Notes under the pieces: generated by a model
Databases searched by the model: none
Told to the model about the DNA's origin: nothing
Seen by the model: the letters and a program-made list of their open reading frames with translations, nothing else
Translations under genes and position numbers: made by a program
In this document: positions 29,201 through 37,003 of the stretch, in pieces
Layout of the letters: the number at the start of each line of letters is the position of its first letter
Numbering within the stretch: position 1 is the stretch's first letter
Source of the DNA: Bog-473 sp963843365
GTDB taxonomy: Bacteria; Actinomycetota; Acidimicrobiia; Acidimicrobiales; RAAP-2
Assembly (NCBI GenBank): GCA_963843365.1
Contig: CAWJKG010000002.1
Location: 682,001-746,000, forward strand
Direction of reading: 5' to 3'
DNA length: 64,000 nucleotides

Positions 29201-29927
29201 AACCCCGCCTTCCCCTCCGTCAAGGAATACGGCAAGGACGCGGCCACGGGCCGCGGCCTCACGCTGTTCAGCACGCTTGCGTCGGACTGGGGGGTCCAGG
29301 CCGTCGACGGCGGCAAGATCGTGTGGTTCGAGCTGCCCGTCGATTTCCCCATCCCCCCGGCGAGCATTTCCGACGGCAGCTTCCGCTTCGACCTCGCCGG
29401 CATCACGCGCCCGGACCTGCACGGAGACCCCCAAGACGCACAGACGCTCACGATTGAGCTCCGGGGGATACCGGTGGCGCTGTTGCAGAAGTCCAGTGAG
29501 GAGTACGAGGCGCTGTTCCGCGAGCTCCGGCTGATGAAGGAGCGGGCGGACAGTGTTCCCGACGCGCCCGGTCTGCCGGAGCGTCTCGCCGTCTTGGTCT
29601 CGCAGATCGGGACCCGCTTCAACGGTCTTGGCCCCGGCATGGACGACATGTGGCAGGCGGCGGTCGACAACCACGTCGAATATTTCGACTGGACGCTCGC
29701 GCTCCCCCGCCGCGGTGGTCGCCGTCGAGTTCTACGACACCATGCTCGACGAGGCGGACGAGTTCGGGCTGGCGCAGCGCCTCCTGACCCTGCCCGCCTC
29801 ACCGACGAGCGTGGCCGTGCGGCGTTGGTTCCTGTCCGAGCTGACCGGACAGCTGCACGGCAAGGCCCCCGTGGCCTGGCTCGACAGCCGCTTCCACGAC
29901 GAGCTCCAGGCGGTGCCGGCGTACTGA
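26271..29927 (+). CDS. Membrane-bound GAF-PP2C(SpoIIE)-HATPase regulatory phosphatase (two frameshifts)
   Basis: Reconstructed as about 1,218 aa. Four membrane helices (residues about 20-120) precede three GAF-like regions (about 150-300, 310-470 and 500-640). A SpoIIE/PP2C domain follows with GGDWYDVFELDDD, VGDVMGKG, SNAGHPPPLVV and MYSDGLIER. Then comes a GHKL ATPase with LLTSELVTNAVLHAA and GRGLTLFSTLASDWG, and a helical C-terminus of about 180 aa. Shifts lie in a 7-G run near 28035 and near 29705. It probably senses a signal and dephosphorylates the STAS partner to release the sigma factor. GTG 26271 has an AGGGGGA site; a SigB-type promoter lies upstream. Confidence 0.85.
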
Positions 29928-29937
29928 CCGGCGGCCC

Positions 29938-30519
29938 TCAGCGGTTCCTGGCGGTCGCCTTCTTCAGCACCTTGCCGTAGTGCTCCAGGCCTTCCGACGA
30001 GAGCGCCGCCGCCGGACCACTGGCGATGGAGACCCGCTCGGGGACGATGCCCCAGACGGGGACCTTCAGCTCCGTCCACCACTCCACGGTTGCCTCGAGG
30101 TCGTTGGTGCCCAGCCGGGCGGAGCAGATCACCACGCCGGCCAGCACGTTGCTCGGCGTCATCTCCAGGGTGGTCACGACCCGGTTCGGCTCGACCCCGC
30201 CCGCCCGGGTCGGGATCACGACGGCGTCGGCCCGGCCCAAGGCCGCCTGGACCACGTTCCCCTCCCCCGGCGGAGTGTCGACCACCACGATGCCCTCGTC
30301 GCGGCCCATGGCCTTGGTCACCGTCCGGACGGACGGTCCCTCAATCAGCTCGACGCCCTCCAGGGGATCGACCTCGTACCACTCGGCCGTCGAACCCTGG
30401 GGATCGGCGTCGACCAGCAGGACGGGACCCCGGCCCCGGCCCGCGGCGGCGGCGGCCAGGTACACCGAGGTCGTGGTCTTGCCGACCCCGCCTTTGACGT
30501 TGCTGACGACGATGTTCAT
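29938..30519 (-). CDS. ParA/MinD-family ATPase
   Basis: A 193-aa deviant-Walker ATPase: VSNVKGGVGKTTTSVYLAAA, VLLVDADPQGSTAEW, VVVDTPPGEGN and the C-terminal LKKATARNR. There is no ParB or parS-like repeat nearby, so it is an orphan. The short length and lack of an N-terminal domain fit small ParA proteins that position cellular cargo or plasmid-type partition proteins. It converges on the phosphatase gene, with 10 nt between stops. Confidence 0.9.
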   Translation of the reverse strand: MNIVVSNVKGGVGKTTTSVYLAAAAAGRGRGPVLLVDADPQGSTAEWYEVDPLEGVELIEGPSVRTVTKAMGRDEGIVVVDTPPGEGNVVQAALGRADAVVIPTRAGGVEPNRVVTTLEMTPSNVLAGVVICSARLGTNDLEATVEWWTELKVPVWGIVPERVSIASGPAAALSSEGLEHYGKVLKKATARNR

Positions 30520-30584
30520 TCGGTCCGGTCCTCTGGAATCGGGAAAATGCGGCCCTTACGGTACCGGTCCGCCGGGTGGCGCGG

Positions 30585-31433
30585 TTACGGCAACAGGAGC
30601 GCGCCGAGACGGCGGCGCGTGACGAGGACGCCCACTACGGCCATTGCGAGCAGATAGGCGATGTGCAACAGAAGGGTCCAGGCGAAGATGCCCAGGTCGG
30701 CGGCGCGCACCAGCACCACCCCCTGATAGAGGGGCGTGCAGCGCACGACCGCCTGGAGCCAGCCCGGGTAGACGGTCAGCGGGTAGAAGGTGGCGGAGAA
30801 GAGGAAGAGGGGGATGAAGGCGAGCGAGACCATGTCGAAGTCCTGCCAGGTCCGCATGTAGGTGGTGCCGGCCATTCCCGCCGACGCGAAGGCGAGGCTG
30901 ATCAACACCGCCGCCGGCCAGCACAGGATGGCCCACGGGCTGACGATGTAGCCCAGGATCGCCATGATGGCCAGGAACGCCCCCGAGTAGAGGGTGCCGC
31001 GCAGGACGCACCAGCTGAGCTCGCCCAGCGCCACGTCCGTCACGCCGAGCGGCGTCGAGAGCATGGCGTCGTAGGTCTTGGCGATCTTGAGCTTGAAGAA
31101 GACGAGGAAGGTCGAATCGAGCATGGCGCCGTTCATGGCCGAGGAGGCCAGGAGCCCGGGCGCCACGAACGCGGTGTAGGGGATTTCGCGCCCGTCGACG
31201 TTGATCGGGCCGACGAGGTGTGACAGCCCGACGCCGATGGACAGGAGATAGAACAGCGGCTCGAAGAAGCCCGAGATGATGAAGATCCAGGAACGCCGGT
31301 AGACGAGGATGTTGCGCTCGAGGACCCGCGACGCATGCCGGCCGCCCAAGAGGGCCAGCGGTGTGATGCGCGCCGCCACCGCGGGCGACCGCTGGTCGAG
31401 CGCGCGGCCCGGACCGGGCGAGGTCGTGGTCAC
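30585..31433 (-). CDS. ABC-2 type transporter permease (second subunit)
   Basis: A 282-aa permease with six membrane segments. Landmarks are ERNILVYRRSWIFIISGFFE, TAFVAPGLLASSAMNGAMLD, KTYDAMLSTPLGVTDVALGE and PLFLFSATFYPLTVYPGWLQ. This is the NodJ/DrrB pattern of drug or lipid-oligosaccharide exporters. GTG 31433 is used because it lies 4 nt after the previous stop; the frame itself stays open further. Partner of the permease at 31438. Confidence 0.88.
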   Translation of the reverse strand: MTTTSPGPGRALDQRSPAVAARITPLALLGGRHASRVLERNILVYRRSWIFIISGFFEPLFYLLSIGVGLSHLVGPINVDGREIPYTAFVAPGLLASSAMNGAMLDSTFLVFFKLKIAKTYDAMLSTPLGVTDVALGELSWCVLRGTLYSGAFLAIMAILGYIVSPWAILCWPAAVLISLAFASAGMAGTTYMRTWQDFDMVSLAFIPLFLFSATFYPLTVYPGWLQAVVRCTPLYQGVVLVRAADLGIFAWTLLLHIAYLLAMAVVGVLVTRRRLGALLLP

Positions 31434-31437
31434 GCGC

Positions 31438-32286
31438 TCAGACCACCAGCCGCTTGGCGAACGTCTGCCGGCCCGCGGCATAGCCCGCGCCGGCGACCGC
31501 GCAGAGGTAGGCGGCGTGTCCGAGATCGGCCCAGCCGACCTGGCCGAGCGTGAGGTCGCGGCAGAGCGCCACGCCGTGGTACAGCGGGGTCAGGTAGGCC
31601 ACCACCTCGAGCCACATGGGCAGCTGCGAAACGGGGAAGAACGTCCCGGAGAAGAGGAACATCGGAATGATGGCGAACCGGTACAGGGTCGAGAAGGAGG
31701 AGTCCTTGTCCTGGGTGGCGGCGAACGCGCTCACCGGGCCGGCGAAGGCCATACCGGTGAGGACCGCGGCCGGCAGGGCCAGGACGGCCCAGGGCGAGTA
31801 CACCACCCCGAAGGCCGCCATGACCGCCAGGTAGATGGAGCTCACGATGGCCAGGCGCGCCGCGATCCAGGCGAGGTGCCCGAGCAGGACGTCGTAGACG
31901 CTGAGCGGACCCGCCAGCTGGGCCATGTAGGTGCGCACCCACTTGATGGCGCCCATGACGGGGTAGGTGGCGTCGTTGGTGCCGATCTGCATGCAGGTGC
32001 CGGCCAGCAGGCCCGGAGCGAGGAAGGCCACGTAGGTCACGCCGTCGACCCCGTGCGAGTGCTTGTCGATCAGCGAGCCCAGGGCGACGCCCATGGCGGC
32101 CAGGTACAGCACGGGGATCAGGAAGCTGGTGACGACGGAACTGCGCCAGGTCCGCCGGTACTGATAGCCCCAGTAGCGGGCGGCGCGCAGCCACATGGGC
32201 GTGGCGAACCGGCGCGTCGGCCGGTCCGCGCTGTGCCCGAACAGTGCGTCCGACGCGGAGGCTCCCGCGCCGCTCACCGTACTCAT
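31438..32286 (-). CDS. ABC-2 type transporter permease (first subunit)
   Basis: A 282-aa six-helix permease closely similar in layout to the next gene: WGYQYRRTWRSSVVTSFLIP, VAFLAPGLLAGTCMQIGTND, PMFLFSGTFFPVSQLPMWLE. The two permeases are the same length and would form the heterodimeric channel. ATG 32286 lies 4 nt after the ATPase stop. Confidence 0.88.
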   Translation of the reverse strand: MSTVSGAGASASDALFGHSADRPTRRFATPMWLRAARYWGYQYRRTWRSSVVTSFLIPVLYLAAMGVALGSLIDKHSHGVDGVTYVAFLAPGLLAGTCMQIGTNDATYPVMGAIKWVRTYMAQLAGPLSVYDVLLGHLAWIAARLAIVSSIYLAVMAAFGVVYSPWAVLALPAAVLTGMAFAGPVSAFAATQDKDSSFSTLYRFAIIPMFLFSGTFFPVSQLPMWLEVVAYLTPLYHGVALCRDLTLGQVGWADLGHAAYLCAVAGAGYAAGRQTFAKRLVV

Positions 32287-32290
32287 CGGG

Positions 32291-33292
32291 TCAGTCGACC
32301 AGGGAGCGGCCGGTGAGGCGGAGGAACACGTCCTCGAGCGTCGACCGCCGGACGAGGGTGGCCTGCGCCACGTGTCCCATGCGGGCGACTTCGGCCAGCG
32401 CGGCGTCACCGTCGTCGGTGTAGAGGAGGATCCGATCGGGCAGCACTTCGGTGCGCTCGGCCAGCTGCACCAGCGACGGCGCCACCTCTTCGTGCTGGCC
32501 GGGCGCGAAGCGCAGCTCGACGACCTCCTTGGTCGAGTACGTCTCAATGAGCTGGCGTGGCGTGCCCTCGGCCGCGAAGCAGCCCTTGTCCATCACGACG
32601 AGGCGGTCGCAGAGCTGCTCGGCCTCGTCCATGTAGTGGGTGGTGATGACCAGCGTCACCCCGTCCTGCTTGAGCCGGTACAGGCGATCCCACAGCAGGT
32701 GACGCGCCTGCGGGTCGAGGCCCGTCGTCGGCTCGTCGAGGATCAGGAGGTCCGGGTCCGAGATGAGGGCGCGGGCGATGGTGAGCCGCCGCTTCATGCC
32801 GCCCGAAAGCGGGTCCACCCGGTCGTTGGCCCGGTCGGTCAGCTGCGCGAACTCGAGGAGTTGCTCGGCCCGCTCCCGGATCGTCTTCTTGGGCATGTCG
32901 AAGTAGCGCCCGTAGATCATCAGGTTGTCGAGGACCGTGAGCTCCAGGTCCAGGGAGTCCTCCTGCGGCACGAGGCCCATCCGGGACCGGATCCGGGGCC
33001 CGTCCTTGGCCGGATCCATCCCCAGCACGCGCAGCGTGCCCCCGCTCAGCGGGCTGATGCACGAGATCATCCGCATGGTCGAGGTCTTGCCGGCGCCGTT
33101 GGGCCCGAGAAAGCCGAACGACTCGCCCTTGGCGATGCTGAAATCGACCCCCTTCACGGCGACGAATTCGCCGAAGCGCTTCTCGAGGCCGTGCGCCTCC
33201 ACCATGGGAGCGCTCGACGCGTCGGGCGCGGGCGCCGTCCCCGTGGGGTCCGAACCGGGGACGGCAGTCATCGGCGAGGAATGTGACGTCAT
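32291..33292 (-). CDS. ABC-2 type exporter ATP-binding protein (DrrA/NodI-like)
   Basis: A 333-aa ATPase with Walker A GFLGPNGAGKTSTMRMI, signature PLSGGMKRRLTIARALI, Walker B LLILDEPTTGLDPQARHLLW and the switch His in ITTHYMDEAEQLCDR. The DrrA-like C-terminal extension (about 80 aa) ends TLEDVFLRLTGRSLVD. ATG 33292 is supported by a TATCGT box 9 nt upstream; ATG 33271 is an alternative. It drives the two permeases downstream; the exported substrate is unknown. Confidence 0.9.
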   Translation of the reverse strand: MTSHSSPMTAVPGSDPTGTAPAPDASSAPMVEAHGLEKRFGEFVAVKGVDFSIAKGESFGFLGPNGAGKTSTMRMISCISPLSGGTLRVLGMDPAKDGPRIRSRMGLVPQEDSLDLELTVLDNLMIYGRYFDMPKKTIRERAEQLLEFAQLTDRANDRVDPLSGGMKRRLTIARALISDPDLLILDEPTTGLDPQARHLLWDRLYRLKQDGVTLVITTHYMDEAEQLCDRLVVMDKGCFAAEGTPRQLIETYSTKEVVELRFAPGQHEEVAPSLVQLAERTEVLPDRILLYTDDGDAALAEVARMGHVAQATLVRRSTLEDVFLRLTGRSLVD

Positions 33293-33301
33293 TGTCAGGG
33301 A

Positions 33302-33311
33302 ACGATACCGT
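33302..33311. promoter_or_regulatory. Overlapping divergent -10 boxes (ACGATACCGT)
   Basis: Plus strand TACCGT (33306-33311) faces the beta-glucosidase; minus strand TATCGT (complement of 33302-33307) lies 9 nt before ATG 33292 of the exporter ATPase. The hexamers share the central TA, as at 16863-16872. Confidence 0.5.
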
Positions 33312-33349
33312 GCCGCCCACGGGCCGAACGCGAGACGGAGGACGCGCCA

Positions 33350-34543
33350 ATGGCTGGGACAGGACTGGGACGGGCGTTCCCGCCCGGCTTCACGTGGGGC
33401 ACCGCCACCGCCGCCCATCAGATTGAGGGCGGCAACGCCAACAACGACTGGTGGGCGTTCGAGCACACGCCGGGGTCCGGTTGCGCCGAGCCGTCCGGCG
33501 ACTGCTGCGATTCGTGGAATCGCTGGCAGGAGGACGTGGACCTGGTGGCCGCGCTCGGCTTCGACAACTACCGCTTCTCGGTGGAGTGGAGCCGGATTGA
33601 GCCGGCCGAGGGGGAATTCTCCCGGGCCGCGCTGGCGCACTACCGGCGGCAATGCGTCGGATTGCGCGCCCTCGGCGTGGACCCGGTCGTGACCTTCCAT
33701 CACTTCACGACGCCCACGTGGCTGACCGCGCAGGGCGGGTGGGAGTCCGACCTGGCCGTGGAGCGCTTCGGCCGCTTCTGCGCGGTGGTGACGGACGCGC
33801 TGGGCGACGTCATGGCGCGGGCCTGCACGCTGAACGAGCCCAACATTGTCGCCACCATGGGCTGGCACGCCGGGATGTTCCCTCCCGGCAAGAAGGACGT
33901 TGCCCTGTCCCGCGCCGTGGCGGCCCGCCTCGTCGCCGCGCACCGCGTCGCCGTCGAGACCATCCGGGCGGGGGCACCGGCGGTGCCGGTCGGCTTGACG
34001 CTGTCGATGACCGACTACCAGCCGGCGCCGGGAGGCGAGGGGAAGCTCGCCAGCATCCGCCACTACGCCGAGGACGTCTTCTTGGACGCCACTGCGGGCG
34101 ACGACTTCCTGGGCGTGCAGGTCTACACACGCATGCTGATCGGGCCCGACGGATGGGCCGGCTACGAGGACGGCGTGCCCATCCTCGACATGGGATACGA
34201 GTTCTACCCGGCGTCCCTCGGCAACTGCCTGCGCCGTGCCTGGGAGTACACCGGCGGTGCCGTGCCCCTGTCGGTCACCGAGAACGGCATCGGTACCAGG
34301 GACGACGAGCAGCGCATCGAGTACGTCCGACTGGCCCTCTCGGGCGTGCTCGACGTGCTGGCCGAGGGCGTCGACGTGCGCGGCTACACGTACTGGTCGC
34401 TGCTCGACAATTTCGAGTGGGCCCTCGGGTATCGGCCCAAGTTCGGACTGGTGGACGTCGACCGCACGACCTTCGTCCGGACGCCGAAGCCCAGCGCCGC
34501 CTGGCTGTCGTCGGTCGCGGCCTCCAACGCGCTCGACGCCTGA
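33350..34543 (+). CDS. Glycoside hydrolase family 1 beta-glucosidase
   Basis: A 397-aa GH1 enzyme. The N-terminus FPPGFTWGTATAAHQIEGG is the family signature, TLNEPN carries the acid/base Glu and SVTENGIGT the nucleophile Glu. YWSLLDNFEWALGYRPKFGL completes the fold. It is cytoplasmic (no signal peptide). ATG 33350 follows a GGAGG site. Likely hydrolyses beta-glucosides or beta-galactosides; slightly shorter than the usual 440-450 aa. Confidence 0.93.
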   Translation: MAGTGLGRAFPPGFTWGTATAAHQIEGGNANNDWWAFEHTPGSGCAEPSGDCCDSWNRWQEDVDLVAALGFDNYRFSVEWSRIEPAEGEFSRAALAHYRRQCVGLRALGVDPVVTFHHFTTPTWLTAQGGWESDLAVERFGRFCAVVTDALGDVMARACTLNEPNIVATMGWHAGMFPPGKKDVALSRAVAARLVAAHRVAVETIRAGAPAVPVGLTLSMTDYQPAPGGEGKLASIRHYAEDVFLDATAGDDFLGVQVYTRMLIGPDGWAGYEDGVPILDMGYEFYPASLGNCLRRAWEYTGGAVPLSVTENGIGTRDDEQRIEYVRLALSGVLDVLAEGVDVRGYTYWSLLDNFEWALGYRPKFGLVDVDRTTFVRTPKPSAAWLSSVAASNALDA

Positions 34544-34677
34544 GGCGTCCTCAGAGAGGGCCGACTGCGTGTTGGCCACGATGGCGTCGGCAACGTCGCC
34601 CCAGAGCGCCTCGGGCAGGTCGTGGCCCAGGCCCGGGTACGTGAGCAGCGTGGTGTCCGGCACGGCCGCCGCCACCT
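34540..34677. repeat. Direct repeat copy 1: palindrome plus 3' end of the hydrolase gene
   Basis: This stretch matches 36067-36204 in the same orientation; I count about a dozen mismatches over the 115 nt of coding part. Its first 15 nt form the palindrome CTGAGGCGTCCTCAG (34540-34554), overlapping the GH1 stop codon. The match ends abruptly at about 34677, where GC content falls. Confidence 0.75.
34549..34677 (-). pseudogene. C-terminal remnant of an alpha/beta hydrolase paralogue
   Basis: The minus strand reads AAVPDTTLLTYPGLGHDLPE followed by ALWGDVADAIVANTQSAL. This is nearly the same as the last 40 residues of the intact hydrolase at 36078-36950 (AAVPDAKLLTYPGMGHDLPE). Nothing upstream continues the gene: it is cut at the low-GC junction. 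The natural stop is also out of frame by one base. It keeps only the region of the catalytic His. Confidence 0.75.
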
Positions 34678-34767
34678 TTTGATGTTCTCTTAATACCAAG
34701 CCGGAGCGTGTTCACACTCTGTTTCTTCCTGGCGGCAGAGAATCGCTTCAGCGATGGAGGTGCGCTG

Positions 34768-35307
34768 ATGTGGGACCGGCTGCTCTTTGCAATTGACCAA
34801 TTCGAATCAGGCCAGACCGCTCTAGATTTCGTTGCGGGCGTGGCTTCGGCGAACGACGCCAGCGTCAGAGTGTTCCACATTCGAGACGTTCCGAGAATGG
34901 CTCACGCCGTCCCCCTCGAGTCACCTGCAGAGGCCGACGCATTGGTACGCGACACTGTGCAATCGCTGTCGACACGGGGGGTCGGGGCGGAGGGTCGGTC
35001 GTCTTCGGTATTTCACGAACACGTGGCGCGGCGAATAGTCGAGGAGGCACTGCTCTGGGAATGCCAGGCCATCGTTCTCGGATCGCGGCGCGTGCGCGGG
35101 CTTGCCCGGCTCTCCGGGCACGGCGTGCGGGAGCGAATTCTCAGGGGATCGTCCCTCCCGGTCCTCGTGGCACCCGCAGCCGAACACAACGGGATCCACT
35201 GGCCCCCGAGGTTCAGGTCTGAGCGAGAGCGGTCCGCGACTGCCTCCGCCCGGGATGCAGGACACACGCGCCACAATCGGGGGATTCACGGAACCAGCAG
35301 GCGATGA
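34768..35307 (+). CDS. Universal stress protein (Usp) domain
   Basis: A 179-aa protein. WDRLLFAIDQFESGQTALDF is the first strand and helix of a Usp fold, VRVFHIRDV the second strand, and CQAIVLGSRRVRGLARLSGH resembles the nucleotide-loop GxxGxxxxxxxGS region. ILRGSSLPVLVAP ends the domain; the last 35 residues are a basic tail. GGAGG (34756-34760) precedes ATG 34768. It lies in the low-GC islet and overlaps the next gene by 4 bp. Confidence 0.8.
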   Translation: MWDRLLFAIDQFESGQTALDFVAGVASANDASVRVFHIRDVPRMAHAVPLESPAEADALVRDTVQSLSTRGVGAEGRSSSVFHEHVARRIVEEALLWECQAIVLGSRRVRGLARLSGHGVRERILRGSSLPVLVAPAAEHNGIHWPPRFRSERERSATASARDAGHTRHNRGIHGTSRR

Positions 35308-35549
35308 CGACGGCAACAGTCGGGGCCAATGCAGCCACCCTCTTCATCTATGGCGCTTCCTTGATCGTCGTCATGTGGTGCGTGGTCGACGTGCTGAGGA
35401 GGCCTCGTGATGAGCTCTCACAGGGCAAGAAGGCCGCATGGGTGATCAGTTCGTTGCTGGGCTGGCTCCTCTTCGGCATCGTCGGCGCGGCCATCGCCGC
35501 GGTCTATCTCGCTGGTCCGCGCCGAAAGCTGAACGCTCAGAGATGGTAG
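35304..35549 (+). CDS. PLDc_N-like small two-helix membrane protein
   Basis: An 81-aa protein with helices ATLFIYGASLIVVMWCVVDV and AAWVISSLLGWLLFGIVGAA, a polar loop RRPRDELSQGKKA and a basic end GPRRKLNAQRW. This matches the phospholipase D nuclease N-terminal (PLDc_N) type of short membrane protein. The start overlaps the Usp stop (ATGA), so the pair is coupled. Confidence 0.65.
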   Translation: MTTATVGANAATLFIYGASLIVVMWCVVDVLRRPRDELSQGKKAAWVISSLLGWLLFGIVGAAIAAVYLAGPRRKLNAQRW

Positions 35550-35601
35550 GGACGTGGCCATCTGACGGGGCCTGACGGGCGGATTTCCGCATCGCCTCGA
35601 C

Positions 35602-35760
35602 TCAAACTGGGTGGCCCAAACCCGAATTCGACCCGACCTCCGTCCCCGATGCTGTGGCATAGAACTCCTGCACCCAGAAGTCAAAGAGCGGGGCCAATTC
35701 CTCATTGAGCCGCGACCAGAATTGTTCGGCCTCAGAAGTTTGCCTTGGCCGTCCGAACAT
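35602..35760 (-). CDS. Candidate small protein, 52 aa, unrecognised
   Basis: Starting at ATG 35760 with AAAGAGGTG 7 nt upstream, the minus strand encodes MFGRPRQTSEAEQFWSRLNE followed by ELAPLFDFWVQEFYATASGT and a short tail to TGA 35602. The composition (acidic, aromatic, probably helical) and the ribosome site suggest a real gene. Codon use is less GC-biased than outside the islet, like its neighbours. No family recognised. Confidence 0.4.
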   Translation of the reverse strand: MFGRPRQTSEAEQFWSRLNEELAPLFDFWVQEFYATASGTEVGSNSGLGHPV

Positions 35761-36066
35761 CACATCACCTCTTTCTCCCTCGAGCTTGCGCGTGAACCGG
35801 AATAGTGCGAGAAGCGGAGTGTCGCATCGGCTTCATCGAAGACGCTCCCTCTCGCAGAGTCCGTTCCCCTGAGGATGCCCGCGTCGGATCCCCTTTCAGT
35901 AGGGAGGAAGGTCCCGATCTGAAGCGGCGGACTCGGGATGCCAGTGGGCGTTGTCCCGGATCACTCAGGAGATGGCGGCTCGGGCCACTTCGAGCGAGTC
36001 TCCGGGTCCAACCGGAATTCGGGATCGTCGGGTTGACGGGGCGACGTTCACCCAAGTCGGCGCCGC
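35761..36066. other. Low-GC stretch with no recognised gene
   Basis: About 300 nt between the small ORF and the second hydrolase repeat. Short frames exist on both strands but none has a ribosome site, biased codon use or a recognisable motif. Confidence 0.5.
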
Positions 36067-36204
36067 CTGAGGCGGCCTCAGACGGCGGCCAGCTCCGTGT
36101 TGGCCACGATGGCGTCGGTGATGTCGCCCCAGAGCACCTCGGGCAGGTCGTGGCCCATGCCCGGGTAGGTCAGCAGCTTGGCATCCGGCACGGCCGCCGC
36201 CGTG
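36067..36204. repeat. Direct repeat copy 2: palindrome plus 3' end of the intact hydrolase gene
   Basis: Partner of 34540-34677. It begins with the palindrome CTGAGGCGGCCTCAG (36067-36081), which overlaps the hydrolase stop, and runs into the gene. The palindrome could act as a transcription terminator for either direction, though no T-run follows. Confidence 0.7.
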
Positions 36205-36950
36205 GCCTCCCCGCCGCTCAGCGTGACCAGCGGGTCCGCCTCCCCGTGGACGACGAGGAACGGCATGCGGACGCCGCGCAGGCCCTCGGTGCGATCGGGC
36301 GAACCGAGGATGGCCCCGAGTTGGCGCACGGTGCCCTCGGGGCAATAGGAGCGGTCGTAGGCCGCGGCGGCGCGGTCGCGAAGGACGGCGTCGTCCACGG
36401 GGTACGCCGGCGAGCCGATGACGCGGCTGCCCTCCACGCTGGCCGTGATCGCCTCCTCCCGGTTGGTGGCCACCGGTCGCAACAGCGCCGTCAAGGCATC
36501 GCCAGTGGGCGCACCGACGGCGCGGTCGCCCGTGGTCGACATGATGGAGGTGGCGCTGCGGAAGCGTGCCGGGTGGTTGATGACAGCAGCCTGCGTGATC
36601 ATGCCCCCCATGGAGGCGCCCACCACGTGCGCCGTCGGGATCTGCAGAGCGGTGAGGAGCGCGGCGGCGTCGTCCGCCATGTCCTCAATGCGGTAGGGCG
36701 CCGACGACAGGTCGGTGCCGGTGAAGAGAGCGGCGATGTCGGGCGTCCCCTCGAATTTGGTCGACAGGCCACAGTCGCGGTTGTCATAGCGGATGACGAA
36801 GAAGCCGCGCCGGCGGAGGCCGTCCACGAACTCGTCCGGCCACGTGATGAGCTGCGCGCCCAGGCCCATGACGAGGAGGAGCGCCGGATCCGAAGGATCA
36901 CCCTCGGTGGCGTACTCGATCTGAATCCCGTTGACGCTGGCCTGTGGCAC
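36078..36950 (-). CDS. Alpha/beta-fold hydrolase
   Basis: A 290-aa serine hydrolase. The nucleophile elbow is HVVGASMGGMITQ, the acid is in VVHGEADPLVTL and the His in YPGMGHDLPE. The start ASVNGIQIEYATEGDPSDPA and DNRDCGLSTKFEG are typical of 3-oxoadipate enol-lactonase/epoxide-hydrolase-type hydrolases. GTG 36950 has a GGGAGC site. Substrate unknown. A broken copy of its 3' end lies at 34549-34677. Confidence 0.9.
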   Translation of the reverse strand: MPQASVNGIQIEYATEGDPSDPALLLVMGLGAQLITWPDEFVDGLRRRGFFVIRYDNRDCGLSTKFEGTPDIAALFTGTDLSSAPYRIEDMADDAAALLTALQIPTAHVVGASMGGMITQAAVINHPARFRSATSIMSTTGDRAVGAPTGDALTALLRPVATNREEAITASVEGSRVIGSPAYPVDDAVLRDRAAAAYDRSYCPEGTVRQLGAILGSPDRTEGLRGVRMPFLVVHGEADPLVTLSGGEATAAAVPDAKLLTYPGMGHDLPEVLWGDITDAIVANTELAAV

Positions 36951-37003
36951 GAGAGCTCCCTTCGGGCGGCGGTTCCGACCGAATTCCTACCAGGCGATGG
37001 TGC

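Noticed and set aside
34540..36204. Calling the repeats flanking the islet attachment sites of a mobile element
   Set aside because: No integrase or transposase is present and the repeats are diverged; reported only as repeats.
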